Below, piece after piece: positions 1-8,693 of a stretch of 64,000 bases of DNA. The DNA is taken from contig JAQUAX010000008.1 in NCBI GenBank assembly GCA_028687035.1, forward strand, positions 1 to 64,000. Direction: 5' to 3'. Below the pieces are notes generated by a model. The model did no database searches. It was not told where the DNA came from and saw only the letters and a program-made list of their open reading frames with translations. Both the position numbers and the translations under genes were made by a program. Origin of the DNA: Dechloromonas sp. (lineage in GTDB: Bacteria > Pseudomonadota > Gammaproteobacteria > Burkholderiales > Rhodocyclaceae). Position 1 is the first letter of the stretch. Every line of letters begins with the position of its first letter.

Positions 1-668
1 CAGCGGTGGAAGCGGCGCGCGCGCGGCATCCGCAGGTGCAGTTCATCGTCACCCGCCACCTCGGCATGGGGCGCGAGCTGTTCGCCGTCCTGCAAGGCCA
101 GCTCGACCGCCTGATGAAGCAACTGGCGGTGCCCGACCCGCAGACCACCGGCGTCGTCCTGCTCGGACGCGGTTCCTCGGATGTCGGTGCCAACGGCGAG
201 CTGGCCAAGATGGCGCGCTGGCTGTACGAGGAAAACGAGCACGAACTGGTCGACCTGGCTTTCACCGGCGTCACCTGGCCGCGCCTGGAAACCATCGTGC
301 AGCGCCAGGCACGGCTGGGCATGATGCAGATCGCCATCATCCCGGTCTATCTGTTCACCGGCGTGCTCATTGAGCGCATCGGCGAGCAGGTCGCCCGCCT
401 GCGCCAGCAGTACCCGCAACAGGCCTTTGCGCTGGGCCAGCATTTCGGTTTCGACGAAGGCATCTTCGCGCTGCTCGACGCCCGCGTATCGCCCGACGCG
501 CTGGCCGGCGGCCTGCTCGAATGCGACGGCTGCAAGTACCGCGAACTGGCCGAGGCCGAGCACCTGCACGACCACAGCCACACCGCCATCGCCAGCCCGG
601 CGCATGCCCATGGCCACGACCATGCGCACGACCACGCCCACCACGGCTGCGCCCACAGCCACGCCTGA
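1..668 (+). CDS. cbiX: Sirohydrochlorin cobaltochelatase CbiX, 5' end outside window
   Basis: The frame is open to the first base, so the N-terminus is missing; the GTG at 6 is probably internal. About 220 residues are visible. They include a GRGSSD motif near residue 55, like the second half of two-domain class II chelatases, and ECDGCKYRE near residue 175. The C-terminal tail from about residue 186 is extremely His-rich (repeated HDHAH/HGHDH). Family knowledge: CbiX inserts cobalt into sirohydrochlorin in the oxygen-independent B12 route, and long forms carry a metal-binding His tail. It is followed after 12 bp by cbiC in the same orientation, which supports a cobalamin role. Confidence 0.85.
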   Translation, partial: AVEAARARHPQVQFIVTRHLGMGRELFAVLQGQLDRLMKQLAVPDPQTTGVVLLGRGSSDVGANGELAKMARWLYEENEHELVDLAFTGVTWPRLETIVQRQARLGMMQIAIIPVYLFTGVLIERIGEQVARLRQQYPQQAFALGQHFGFDEGIFALLDARVSPDALAGGLLECDGCKYRELAEAEHLHDHSHTAIASPAHAHGHDHAHDHAHHGCAHSHA

Positions 669-680
669 CCCGGAAGCCGC

Positions 681-1352
681 ATGTCCAACACCGTCACCGA
701 ACAACTGACCGCCGCCGGCCGCGCCATCGAGCACGACTCCTTCGCCATCATCGACGCCGAGGCCGGCCCGCACGCCTATAGCGCCGAGCAATGGCCGCTG
801 GTGCGGCGGATGATCCACGCCAACGCCGATTTCGAGTTCAACGGCCTCACCGCCTTCCACCCGGATGCGATGCAGGCCGGCATGCGCGCCGTGCTGAAAG
901 GCGGCACGCCCATCGTCGCCGATGTCGAGATGATCTGCGTCGGCCTCTCGAAACCGCGCTTGCAGCATTTCGGCCTGAGCACGCATCACTACATTTCCGA
1001 CGCGGATGTGATCGCAGCGGCCAAGGCCGCGGACACGACGCGCGCCGTGCAGGCCATGCGCAAGGCGCAGCGCCTCGGCAAGCTCGACGGCGCCATCGTC
1101 GGCATCGGCAACGCGCCGACCGCGCTGATCGAACTGGTCCGCCTGATCCGCGAGGAAGGCGTGCGCCCGGCGCTGGTCGTCGGCATGCCGGTCGGCTTCG
1201 TCTCGGCCGCCGAATCTAAGGACCTGCTGATGACCGTCGACGAAGTGCCCTGGGTGGCGATCAAGGGGCGCAAGGGCGGCTCGACGCTGGTCGTCGCCGC
1301 CATCCACGCCATGCTCGCGCTGGCCGAAGCGGAACAGAAAAAGGCCGCATGA
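681..1352 (+). CDS. cbiC: Precorrin-8X / cobalt-precorrin-8 methylmutase CbiC (CobH)
   Basis: The 223-residue protein has the usual family length. It catalyses the 1,5-sigmatropic methyl shift from C-11 to C-12 that gives cobyrinate/hydrogenobyrinate. The whole length fits the CobH/CbiC fold; recognisable segments are the GGTPIVADVEM stretch and the VVGMPVGFVSAAESK stretch near residue 175. Its stop overlaps the ATG of cbiD (ATGA at 1349), which suggests translational coupling. The next gene, CbiD, points to the cobalt-early pathway. Confidence 0.92.
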   Translation: MSNTVTEQLTAAGRAIEHDSFAIIDAEAGPHAYSAEQWPLVRRMIHANADFEFNGLTAFHPDAMQAGMRAVLKGGTPIVADVEMICVGLSKPRLQHFGLSTHHYISDADVIAAAKAADTTRAVQAMRKAQRLGKLDGAIVGIGNAPTALIELVRLIREEGVRPALVVGMPVGFVSAAESKDLLMTVDEVPWVAIKGRKGGSTLVVAAIHAMLALAEAEQKKAA

Positions 1353-2497
1353 GTACCGCCGATAAGCCCGCCAAGGTTCGCAAGGGCGACGGCAAGCGCG
1401 CGCGCGGCAACCGCACCGGCTTCACCACCGGCGCCTGTGCCGCGGCCGCGGCGCGCGCCGCCAGCCTCGGCCTGCTGCTCAGCGAAGTGCCGGAGACCAT
1501 CGTCAGCCGCCTGCCCAACGGCCAGGACCAGGCCTTCCCGGTGCTCGACGGCAGCGTCGAGGAAGCCGCCGGGCTGGCGCACGCCGTCGTCGTCAAGGAT
1601 GCCGGCGACGACCCGGACGCGACCAACGGCGCCCACCTGACCGCCGACGTCCGCCTGCTGCCGCACCGCGCCGGCGAAATCGTGCTCAAGGGCGGCGTTG
1701 GCGTCGGCGTGGTGACCAAGGAAGGGCTGGGGCTGGAAGTCGGCGGGCCGGCGATCAACCCGGTGCCGCGTCGCAACATTCTCGACAACGTGCGCGCCGT
1801 CGCTGGCGAGTTGCTCGAACACGACGGTCTGGAAGTGAGCATTTCGGTGCCCGGCGGCGACGAGATGGCGAAGAAAACGCTGAACGCCCGCCTCGGCATC
1901 CTCGGCGGCATTTCCATCCTCGGCACCACCGGCATCGTCCGCCCGTACTCGACCGCCGCCTTCCGCGCCAGCGTCGTGCAGGCGGTCGATGTCGCGGCGA
2001 AACAGGGGCAGACCAGCGTGGTGTTCACGACGGGCGGGCGCACCGAGAAATTCGCCATGCGCCAGTTGCCCGAGCTCGACGAATCCTGTTTCGTGCAGAT
2101 GGGCGACTTCGTCAAGGCGGCCTTTGCCAGCGCGGTCAAGCGCAAGCTGCCGCAGGTTTACATCGGCGCCATGGTCGGCAAGCTGACCAAGATGTGCCAG
2201 GGCCTGGCGGTGACGCACGCCTGGAAGGCCGAGGTCGACCGCGACATCCTCGCCGACTCGGCGCGCGAAGTCGGCGCGCCGGACGAACTGGTCGAGGAAA
2301 TCCGCGCCGCCGAAACCGCCCGCTTCGCCGCCGAACGCCTGGCGACGCTCGGCCTGTCGGAGGCCTTCCATGAACAACTGGCGCAGAAGGCGATCCGCGC
2401 ACTGAAGGGCCAGTACCCCGGCGCTTACCGGCTGGCCGTGCTGGTTTGCGATTTCGACGGCAATTTCATCTGCCGCGTCGATGAGGAGGCAGTGTGA
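1349..2497 (+). CDS. cbiD: Cobalt-precorrin-5B C1-methyltransferase CbiD
   Basis: The 382-residue protein begins with a basic stretch, then the family motif RTGFTTGACAAAAA near residue 22, and has TTGRTEKF near residue 228. CbiD methylates C-1 in the anaerobic corrin pathway and is absent from the aerobic Cob pathway, so it diagnoses the oxygen-independent route. It overlaps cbiC upstream and cbiET downstream by four bases each. Confidence 0.95.
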   Translation: MSTADKPAKVRKGDGKRARGNRTGFTTGACAAAAARAASLGLLLSEVPETIVSRLPNGQDQAFPVLDGSVEEAAGLAHAVVVKDAGDDPDATNGAHLTADVRLLPHRAGEIVLKGGVGVGVVTKEGLGLEVGGPAINPVPRRNILDNVRAVAGELLEHDGLEVSISVPGGDEMAKKTLNARLGILGGISILGTTGIVRPYSTAAFRASVVQAVDVAAKQGQTSVVFTTGGRTEKFAMRQLPELDESCFVQMGDFVKAAFASAVKRKLPQVYIGAMVGKLTKMCQGLAVTHAWKAEVDRDILADSAREVGAPDELVEEIRAAETARFAAERLATLGLSEAFHEQLAQKAIRALKGQYPGAYRLAVLVCDFDGNFICRVDEEAV

Positions 2498-3780
2498 TGA
2501 GTGCTGGGGTTTTCATCGTCGGCATTCTCGACGACGGCTGGGCCGGCCTCGGCGACGCCGCCCGCGCCGCGCTGAGCGGGGCCGGGCTGGTGATCGGCGT
2601 CGGCCGCACGCTCGACCTGCTGAAAACGCAGTTGCCGGGTGCCGAACTGCGCGCCATGGACGGCGCGCTGGCGCGCGTGCCGGGCTGGATTGCCGAAGCG
2701 CGCGCTGCCGACCGGACGGTTGCCGTGCTGGCGACCGGCGACCCGCTCTGCCACGGCATTGGCGGCTACCTGCTCGGTCAGTTGGGCGGTCCCGGCGTCC
2801 GCGTGTTGCCGGCGCCTTCGACCTTGCAGATCGCCTTCGCCCGCTGGCAGAAACCCTGGCAGGACGTGGCCATCGCCTCCTGTCACAGCCAGGATGCCGG
2901 CGAATGGCAGTGGGGCGCGACGCCGGCGCACGGGCTTTACCCCTTGCTGCGGGCGGTGGCGCTGAACCGCCGCGTCTTCGCCTTCACTTCGCCGGAGAAC
3001 GACCCGGCGCGGCTGGCGCGGGCGCTGATTACCGCCGGCTACGGCGACGAAGTCCGCCTGTCGGTGGCCAGCCGACTGCTGCTGGCGGATGAAATGGTGG
3101 CCTGCGATTTGTCTGCGGTCGACGTCGCCAATCGGCAATTTTCCGACCCCAGCGTCGTGCTGATTGAGCGTTCGCTGGACGCCGCGCCGGTCTTCGGCCG
3201 CGACGACCTTGACTACCTCCAGCGTTCGCCGGAAAAGGGCCTGATCACCAAGCAGGAGGCGCGCGCGCTGTCGCTGGCCAAGTTGCGCCTGAAGGCTGAC
3301 AGCGTGGTCTGGGACATTGGCGCCGGTTCCGGCTCGGTCGGCCTCGAAGCCGCCGGGCTGGCGCCGCTCGGCCACGTCTGGGCGATCGAGAAGAACGCCG
3401 CCGACGCCGCCAACGCGCGCGCCAACGCCGAACGGTTCCGCATCGGCAACTACACGCTGTGCGAAGGCAAGGCGCCGGCGCTGCTCGACACCTGGCCGGA
3501 CCCGGACGCAGTGTTCATCGGCGGCTCGGGCGGTGAGCTGGACGAACTGATCCGCCTGATCCTCGCCCGCCTGAAGCCGGGCGGCCGGCTGGTGATGAAT
3601 TTCGTCACGCTGGAAAACCTGGCGACGGCGACGAGCGCACTCAAGGCCATCGGCGCCGGCTGGGACGTGGTGCAACTGCAGGCCAGCCGCAGCCAGCCGA
3701 TTCTCGACATGCACCGCATGGCGGCACAAAACCCGGTGTGGATCGTCACCGCCTGGATACAAGACAAGGAAGCTCAATGA
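2494..3780 (+). CDS. cbiET: Precorrin-6Y C5,15-methyltransferase, CbiE-CbiT fusion (CobL type)
   Basis: The 428-residue protein joins two domains. Residues 1 to about 215 are a tetrapyrrole methylase (CbiE) with ATGDPLCHGIGGYL near residue 85. Residues 235 to 428 are a Rossmann SAM-dependent methyltransferase (CbiT) with the glycine loop DIGAGSGSVGLEAA near residue 273. Together they methylate C-5 and C-15 and decarboxylate the C-12 acetate side chain. The start overlaps the cbiD stop (ATGA) and the end overlaps cbiL. Confidence 0.93.
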   Translation: MMSAGVFIVGILDDGWAGLGDAARAALSGAGLVIGVGRTLDLLKTQLPGAELRAMDGALARVPGWIAEARAADRTVAVLATGDPLCHGIGGYLLGQLGGPGVRVLPAPSTLQIAFARWQKPWQDVAIASCHSQDAGEWQWGATPAHGLYPLLRAVALNRRVFAFTSPENDPARLARALITAGYGDEVRLSVASRLLLADEMVACDLSAVDVANRQFSDPSVVLIERSLDAAPVFGRDDLDYLQRSPEKGLITKQEARALSLAKLRLKADSVVWDIGAGSGSVGLEAAGLAPLGHVWAIEKNAADAANARANAERFRIGNYTLCEGKAPALLDTWPDPDAVFIGGSGGELDELIRLILARLKPGGRLVMNFVTLENLATATSALKAIGAGWDVVQLQASRSQPILDMHRMAAQNPVWIVTAWIQDKEAQ

Positions 3781-4559
3781 CGCAACAACAACGCTACGGC
3801 AAACTCATCGGCGCCTCGCTCGGCCCCGGCGACCCCGAACTGATCACCCGCCGCGCCTGGGCGGCGCTGCAATCCGGCGCGCGCTGGCTGTACCCGGTGA
3901 AGAAGGCCGAGGAATCGTCCTACGCGCTGGCCATCGTCGAGCGCGGCGGCATCGCCGTGCCGGCCGACGCGGTCGAACTGGTTTTCCCGATGACGCGCGA
4001 CGCCGAAATCCTGGCCAAAGCCTGGGCGCGCGCCGCGACGCAGACCGTCGAACTGCTCGCCAGCGGCCGCGACCTGGTTTTCCTGGTCGAAGGCGACGCC
4101 TCGACCTTCGCCACCTTCGGCCACCTCGCCCGTGTCGTGCGCGAACTGGCGCCCGAAGTCGAGGTTGAGACCATTCCCGGCGTCTCATCCTTCGCCGCCG
4201 CCGCGGCGACCACCGGCGTGACGCTCGCCGAGGAGGACGAAACCTTCGCCATCATCCCGGCCGCCTACGGCGTCGAGGTTATCAACCACCTGCTCGACGA
4301 GTTCGACACGCTGGCGCTGCTGAAAGTGAAGCCGCTGCTCGACGAGGTCATCGACCTGCTCGAACGCCGCGAACTGCTGGCGACCTCGGTGTTCATCGAG
4401 AAAGTTGGCTCGCCGGAAGAACGCATCGTCCCCGACGTCGCCAGCCTGAAGGGCGAAAAGGTCAATTACCTGTCGCTGCTGCTGGTGCAGAACCCCAAGC
4501 GCGTGCGCGGCGAGTTGCGGCGGGGCTGCCGCAAGCGCCAAGTCGCGGCGGTGGCGTAA
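3777..4559 (+). CDS. cbiL: Precorrin-2 / cobalt-factor II C20-methyltransferase CbiL (CobI)
   Basis: The 260-residue protein is a SAM-dependent tetrapyrrole methylase with the N-terminal LGPGDPELITRRAW motif, a VEGDAS motif near residue 103 and IPGVSSFAA near residue 134. It methylates C-20. The start was set at the ATG of the ATGA overlap with cbiET, behind a GGAAG Shine-Dalgarno sequence; an upstream in-frame start at 3738 would lie inside cbiET and add 13 unconserved residues. Confidence 0.92.
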   Translation: MTQQQRYGKLIGASLGPGDPELITRRAWAALQSGARWLYPVKKAEESSYALAIVERGGIAVPADAVELVFPMTRDAEILAKAWARAATQTVELLASGRDLVFLVEGDASTFATFGHLARVVRELAPEVEVETIPGVSSFAAAAATTGVTLAEEDETFAIIPAAYGVEVINHLLDEFDTLALLKVKPLLDEVIDLLERRELLATSVFIEKVGSPEERIVPDVASLKGEKVNYLSLLLVQNPKRVRGELRRGCRKRQVAAVA

Positions 4560-4591
4560 ATCCTGCGGTCGACCGGGAAAATGAGCCAAAA

Positions 4592-5323
4592 ATGAAGATA
4601 GCCGTCGTCTCCATCACCAAACACGGCATCGCGCTGGCCGGCCGGGTCGTCGCTGCGCTTCCCGGTGCGCAACTGTTCGCACCGGAGAAATTCCGCGCCG
4701 ACGCCGAGGCCGCCGCGCCGGGCGCCGCCCATTGCTATGAAGGCAAGGTCGGCGAGCAGGTGCCGGCGTTGTTCGCCGCCTTCGACGGCATCGTCGCCAT
4801 CGTCTCGCTCGGCGCCGTCGTCCGCCTGATCGCGCCGCACCTCAAGGGGAAGGAAGTCGATCCGGCCGTGGTCGTCATCGACGAAGCCGGCAAATTCGCC
4901 ATCCCGGTCCTCTCCGGCCACCTCGGCGGCGCCAACCAGCTCGCCGGCCACCTCGCCGCCGCACTCGGCGCCCAGGCGGTGCTGACCACCGCGTCCGACG
5001 CGCGCGAAACCATCGGCGTCGACCTCCTCGGCCGCGAACTCGGCTGGACCTTCGAAGCGACGCACGACGAACTGGTGCGCTGCAGCGCGGCGATGGTCAA
5101 CGACGAGCCGGTCGCCCTGGTCCAGGAAGCCGGCTCGCCGGACTGGTGGACAAGCCACGCCAACGGCCGGAGCGGGCCGCTGCCGGCCAACGTAAGCTTG
5201 TTCGCCCGTCTCGAAGAGGTCGATCCCGGGCGTTTCGCCGCCGTGCTGTGGATCAGCGAACGGGCGATGCCGGCAAGCTACGCCGCACAACTGGCCGGCC
5301 GCCGCGTGATCTATCGCCCATGA
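4592..5323 (+). CDS. cbiG: CbiG, N-terminal part (cobalt-precorrin-5A hydrolase)
   Basis: The 243-residue protein starts MKIAVVSITKHG and contains the CbiG N-terminal and middle domains (PVLSGHLGGANQLA near residue 105). CbiG opens the delta-lactone ring of cobalt-precorrin-5A in the anaerobic pathway, releasing acetaldehyde. The conserved C-terminal domain is missing here and is encoded separately downstream at 5688, beyond an intergenic repeat. In enterobacteria CbiG is one polypeptide of about 350 residues. Confidence 0.88.
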   Translation: MKIAVVSITKHGIALAGRVVAALPGAQLFAPEKFRADAEAAAPGAAHCYEGKVGEQVPALFAAFDGIVAIVSLGAVVRLIAPHLKGKEVDPAVVVIDEAGKFAIPVLSGHLGGANQLAGHLAAALGAQAVLTTASDARETIGVDLLGRELGWTFEATHDELVRCSAAMVNDEPVALVQEAGSPDWWTSHANGRSGPLPANVSLFARLEEVDPGRFAAVLWISERAMPASYAAQLAGRRVIYRP

Positions 5324-5687
5324 AAGACCACCGCATGCGCAACCGCATACGCAACCACGGAGCGCCACTTCCCCCCTCGCGAGCGCCGAGCAGCGCAGGC
5401 CGGCCGGGGGCAGTCGGTTCGCAATGTCTGAGCCGCAGGCGAGTTTTGCGAACCGCCCGGCCGGTCGAGCAGCGCAGGGAACCGGGCCGACGGCCCGGCG
5501 CGAACGTGGGGGTCGCCTTTCTTTGCTTCCTTTCTTTGGCGAAGCAAAGAAAGGGAGACGCCGGTCAACGGCGGAAAACAGCGGCCGAACTGGAATGCCG
5601 CTCGTTTTCGCCTGGCCTTCGCTGCTTGGCGCTCACGAAGGGAGAGATATCCGCGCTCCGTAGTTGCGCACCGAGAGCGAGGGTATT
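5324..5687 (+). repeat. Intergenic repeat element with long hairpin between the two CbiG halves
   Basis: I see no convincing gene in this 364-bp stretch. It contains a perfect 14-bp inverted repeat, CCTTTCTTTGCTTC at 5516-5529 and GAAGCAAAGAAAGG at 5541-5554, with an 11-base loop. It also has two copies of CGAGCAGCGCAGG separated by about 75 bp. The hairpin followed by a GGTCAACGGCGG stretch resembles dispersed intergenic elements I recall from Azoarcus/Thauera-like genomes. Its copy number here cannot be judged from one window. Confidence 0.6.
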
Positions 5688-6092
5688 TTGAAAATCACCC
5701 TCGGCCTCGGCTGCGACCGCAACACCCCCGCCAGCACCATCGCCCGCTGCATCGAAGAGGCGCTCGCCGCCTGCGGCGCGGCGCCGGACGATGTCCGGGC
5801 GGCGGCCAGCATCGACCTCAAGGCCGACGAACCTGGCCTCCTTGAAGTCATCGCCCGCCACCGCTGGCCGGCGCTGTTCTACCCGGCCAGCGAACTGGCC
5901 GCGGTCGACGTGCCCAATCCGTCGGAAACCGTCCGCAAGTACACCGGCACGCCTTCCGTCTCGGAAGCGGCAGCGCTGCTCGCGGCCGGTGCCGACAAAA
6001 GTCATCTACTCATCGAAAAACACCGGCTGCGCGGCCCGGACGGCCGCAACGCCACCGTCTCCATTGCCAGGATTCCCCATGAACGCACCTGA
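5688..6092 (+). CDS. cobE: CbiG C-terminal domain / CobE-like protein
   Basis: The 134-residue protein begins KITLGLGCDRNTPAST and matches the stand-alone CbiG C-terminal (CobE) domain in size and motifs (SIDLKADEPGLLE, FYPASELAAVDVPNPS). The start is TTG at 5688 behind GAGGG; a TTG at 5664 is in frame but has no good ribosome site. It presumably works with the N-terminal part at 4592. The end overlaps the start of cbiH by 14 bases. Confidence 0.85.
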   Translation: MKITLGLGCDRNTPASTIARCIEEALAACGAAPDDVRAAASIDLKADEPGLLEVIARHRWPALFYPASELAAVDVPNPSETVRKYTGTPSVSEAAALLAAGADKSHLLIEKHRLRGPDGRNATVSIARIPHERT

Positions 6093-7101
6093 CCATCCCG
6101 CCGCCCAAGGCAAGATCATGCTCGTCGGCCTCGGCCCGGGCAGCCACGACCACCTGACGGCGCGCGCCCGCGCAGCAATTGCCGAGGCCGACACGATCAT
6201 CGGCTACGTCACCTACATCCGCCTGATCGCCGACCTGATCGAGGGCAAGGAAGTCATCAAGAAGTCGATGACCGAGGAACTGGACCGCGCCGTCGAGGCG
6301 CTCGACCGTGCCCGCCAAGGCAAGAAGGTGGCGCTGATCTCCTCGGGCGACGCTGGCGTCTACGGCATGGCCGGGCCGACTTTCGAGGTCTTGTTCCAGG
6401 CCGGATGGACGCCGGATTCGGACATCGAGGTCGAAATCGTCCCCGGCGCCTCGGCGATCAACACCTGCGCGGCGCTGGTCGGCGCGCCGCTGACGCACGA
6501 TTTCTGCGCCATTTCGCTGTCCGACCTGCTGACACCGTGGCCGACCATCGCCCGCCGGCTCGACGCGGTGGCCTACGCCGATTTCGTCGTCGCGCTGTAC
6601 AACCCGAAGAGCGGCCGGCGCACGCAGCAGATCGTCGAAGCGCAGCGCCTGTTCCTGCGCCACCGCGACCCGCAGACGCCGGTCGCCATCGTCAAGTCCG
6701 GCCACCGCCCGAAGCAGCGCATCGAGCTGACCACCCTGGAACGCATGGCCGAGGCCGAGATCGGTATGCTATCGACGGTGCTGATCGGCAATTCCAACAC
6801 CTTCGTCAAGCACGGCCTGATGGTAACGCCGCGCGGCTACGCCAACAAGTACGCAGTGGAGGCCGGCGAGCGCAACACGCATGCCGGCGAACAGGCCGGG
6901 CGCTCGTTGTCCACCGGCCTCAACGGCTGGTTGGCGACGATCCAGGCGAGCGGCCGCAGCGCCGCCGAACTGGCCGCCGACTACGGCCTGCCGGAAGACT
7001 ACATTGCCGCCGCGCTGGCCAGCGAACTGCCGGCGGACGACGAAACCAGCGAAGCCGTTGCCGATCTCGTCTTCCTGCAGGCGGAGTCCGGCACATGCTG
7101 A
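6079..7101 (+). CDS. cbiH: Precorrin-3B / cobalt-factor III C17-methyltransferase CbiH (CobJ)
   Basis: The 340-residue protein has a tetrapyrrole methylase domain: VGLGPGSHDHLT near residue 15, SSGDAGVYGMA near residue 88 and IVPGASAINTCAALVG near residue 120. It performs ring contraction with C-17 methylation. The methylase domain ends near residue 260; about 80 further residues form an unrecognised C-terminal extension, longer than the usual 240-250-residue CobJ/CbiH. The start is the ATG overlapping the CobE-like gene. Confidence 0.9.
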   Translation: MNAPDHPAAQGKIMLVGLGPGSHDHLTARARAAIAEADTIIGYVTYIRLIADLIEGKEVIKKSMTEELDRAVEALDRARQGKKVALISSGDAGVYGMAGPTFEVLFQAGWTPDSDIEVEIVPGASAINTCAALVGAPLTHDFCAISLSDLLTPWPTIARRLDAVAYADFVVALYNPKSGRRTQQIVEAQRLFLRHRDPQTPVAIVKSGHRPKQRIELTTLERMAEAEIGMLSTVLIGNSNTFVKHGLMVTPRGYANKYAVEAGERNTHAGEQAGRSLSTGLNGWLATIQASGRSAAELAADYGLPEDYIAAALASELPADDETSEAVADLVFLQAESGTC

Positions 7102-7244
7102 CGCCCTCGCCGTTCCGGCCTGGCAGCGTCACGCTGATCGACAAGGCGACCTGGGCGCCTGCCCGTGAGTTCGCGGTCAACCCGCCCACACGAGCTATCG
7201 GCTCCGTGCTGCCGGCGTATTTGTCCACGACGGCTTTTCAGTCT

Positions 7245-7784
7245 TCAGCGTTCCCGTTCGCGACGTTCGGGCCGTCCGGGCCTGTCGTCGCGCCCGCTGT
7301 CGCGGCGATATTCCCTGTCGGGGCGAGCCTCCGGCTTTCTACGCTCTTCCGGCGGCGAACGATAAACCGGTGCCGGCTCCCTGCGCGGGGCAATTTCCCT
7401 GTCGACGCGGGGCTCCCTGTCGACGCGGGGCGGCGGATCTGCCCGGTGGATCGGAGCGACCACACGTGGCGGCGGCGAGCGGTCGGGTTCCCAGCGACCT
7501 TCTTGATGGCGCCAGCGGTCACCGTCGCGCTCCCAGCGATGCGGCGCCCAGCGATATCCGGGGCGCGGCGCTTCCCAGCGCCCGGGAACCCATTCGTGCC
7601 GGCGGCCCGTCCACATCCAGTAGCCGCCGATCCAGACGTAACCGACCACCGGCGGGTAGCCCTGGTATTCGATCCGGGGCGGCGGCGGCGCGACGGTGAC
7701 GACCGTATCGTACGGCGACGGCGTGACGACGCAGGCGCTGAGCAAGGCCGCCACGGCTCCGGCAAGGATGAGCCTGGTTTTCAT
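7245..7784 (-). CDS. YXWGXW-repeat lipoprotein
   Basis: The 179-residue protein has a lipoprotein signal peptide (MKTRLILAGAVAALLSAC, lipobox LSAC). It is followed by a YVWIGGYWMWTGRRHEWVPG-type segment typical of YXWGXW (PF12779) proteins. The C-terminal half is very rich in Arg, Pro and Glu with low complexity. Start: ATG at 7784 behind GAAGGGAA. Function is unknown; it is probably envelope-located. The 7102-7244 stretch between it and cbiH shows nothing recognisable. Confidence 0.75.
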   Translation of the reverse strand: MKTRLILAGAVAALLSACVVTPSPYDTVVTVAPPPPRIEYQGYPPVVGYVWIGGYWMWTGRRHEWVPGRWEAPRPGYRWAPHRWERDGDRWRHQEGRWEPDRSPPPRVVAPIHRADPPPRVDREPRVDREIAPRREPAPVYRSPPEERRKPEARPDREYRRDSGRDDRPGRPERRERER

Positions 7785-7846
7785 CTGCGTTCCCTTCGCA
7801 ATATCTATCGCTGCAGTATAGACGTCCGGCAGCTCGTGCGGCTTGC

Positions 7847-8602
7847 TCAGGTGCTTTCGTTGCGGCGCGATTGCTGCCAGGCGAGAACGACCTGCCCCGA
7901 ATGGGCAAGAATGGTCCGGTAGCGCTCTTCCGGCATGGCCTGGCGCAGCGCGCCGAACAGTTGCTGCGTCGCGTCGCGGGCGACATCGCTGACTGCGGCA
8001 TCCCCGAGCAGGCTGAACTGGATGCTGGCCAGCGTGTCGGCGACCAGTCGCCAGCCCAGTTGCGGACGGTGGGCATCGAGCGCGACCAGCATGCTGCCCA
8101 GGGCCTGGACGATGGGCTCCGCTTCGCTTTCGGTCGAACAGGCCGCCATCGCGTGCCACAGGGCCAGGTGGATGCCCCGCCGCAACTCGATCTTGAAATC
8201 GATGGCATCGGCCTCGACTCGCTCGATCTGGTCGAAGAACCATTGGAAGCGGGCGTCGGCGCGGGGATCGAGCCGACCGCGCAGGGCGCCGATCAGCGCG
8301 GACAGCGCCGGGATCGCGTTCAGCCCGAACGCCTGGCTGTAGGCCAGCCCCCACTGGTCGAGGCCGCTGATCAGCAGGGCCAGGCGCAGCGCGCGGGCAT
8401 CCTCGCCCTCGCCGGCCTGGCACCAGTTGTGGCAGCGCTGCTCCGCCTCGCCGATCAACGGCGCATCCTGATCCGGCCGGGGGGACGCCGAAATCCGGAA
8501 GGCGCCGGCAAATACGTCCTGGGCCAGACGGGCCGCCAGGCGCTGAGTGTCCGGGCTGGCCAGGGTGGCCAGGCCATCGACGAAGGGGGAATCCGTAGAC
8601 AT
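7847..8602 (-). CDS. Conserved hypothetical protein, 251 residues
   Basis: This is a predominantly helical, soluble protein without a signal peptide or any motif I recognise. The frame is clearly coding: its composition matches the neighbours and no competing frame is better. It shares the minus orientation with the lipoprotein gene and diverges from the deoxyribosyltransferase gene at 8694. Confidence 0.6.
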   Translation of the reverse strand: MSTDSPFVDGLATLASPDTQRLAARLAQDVFAGAFRISASPRPDQDAPLIGEAEQRCHNWCQAGEGEDARALRLALLISGLDQWGLAYSQAFGLNAIPALSALIGALRGRLDPRADARFQWFFDQIERVEADAIDFKIELRRGIHLALWHAMAACSTESEAEPIVQALGSMLVALDAHRPQLGWRLVADTLASIQFSLLGDAAVSDVARDATQQLFGALRQAMPEERYRTILAHSGQVVLAWQQSRRNEST

Positions 8603-8693
8603 CGGTGTGCGGTCGACTATCGAAAAGGGGCGAATTCTACCGCGCCCGCTTCCGCTAGAATGCGCCCTCCTTTCCGAAGCCGGGCATTACGCC

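Noticed and set aside
989..2377. Long minus-strand open frame (462 codons) opposite cbiC/cbiD
   Set aside because: Shadow of high-GC coding DNA; the plus-strand frames match known cobalamin enzymes exactly.
7094..7244. Possible short ORF starting MLTPSPFRPGSVTL after cbiH
   Set aside because: No stop near a sensible length and no recognisable family; the frame runs through the antisense of the lipoprotein gene.
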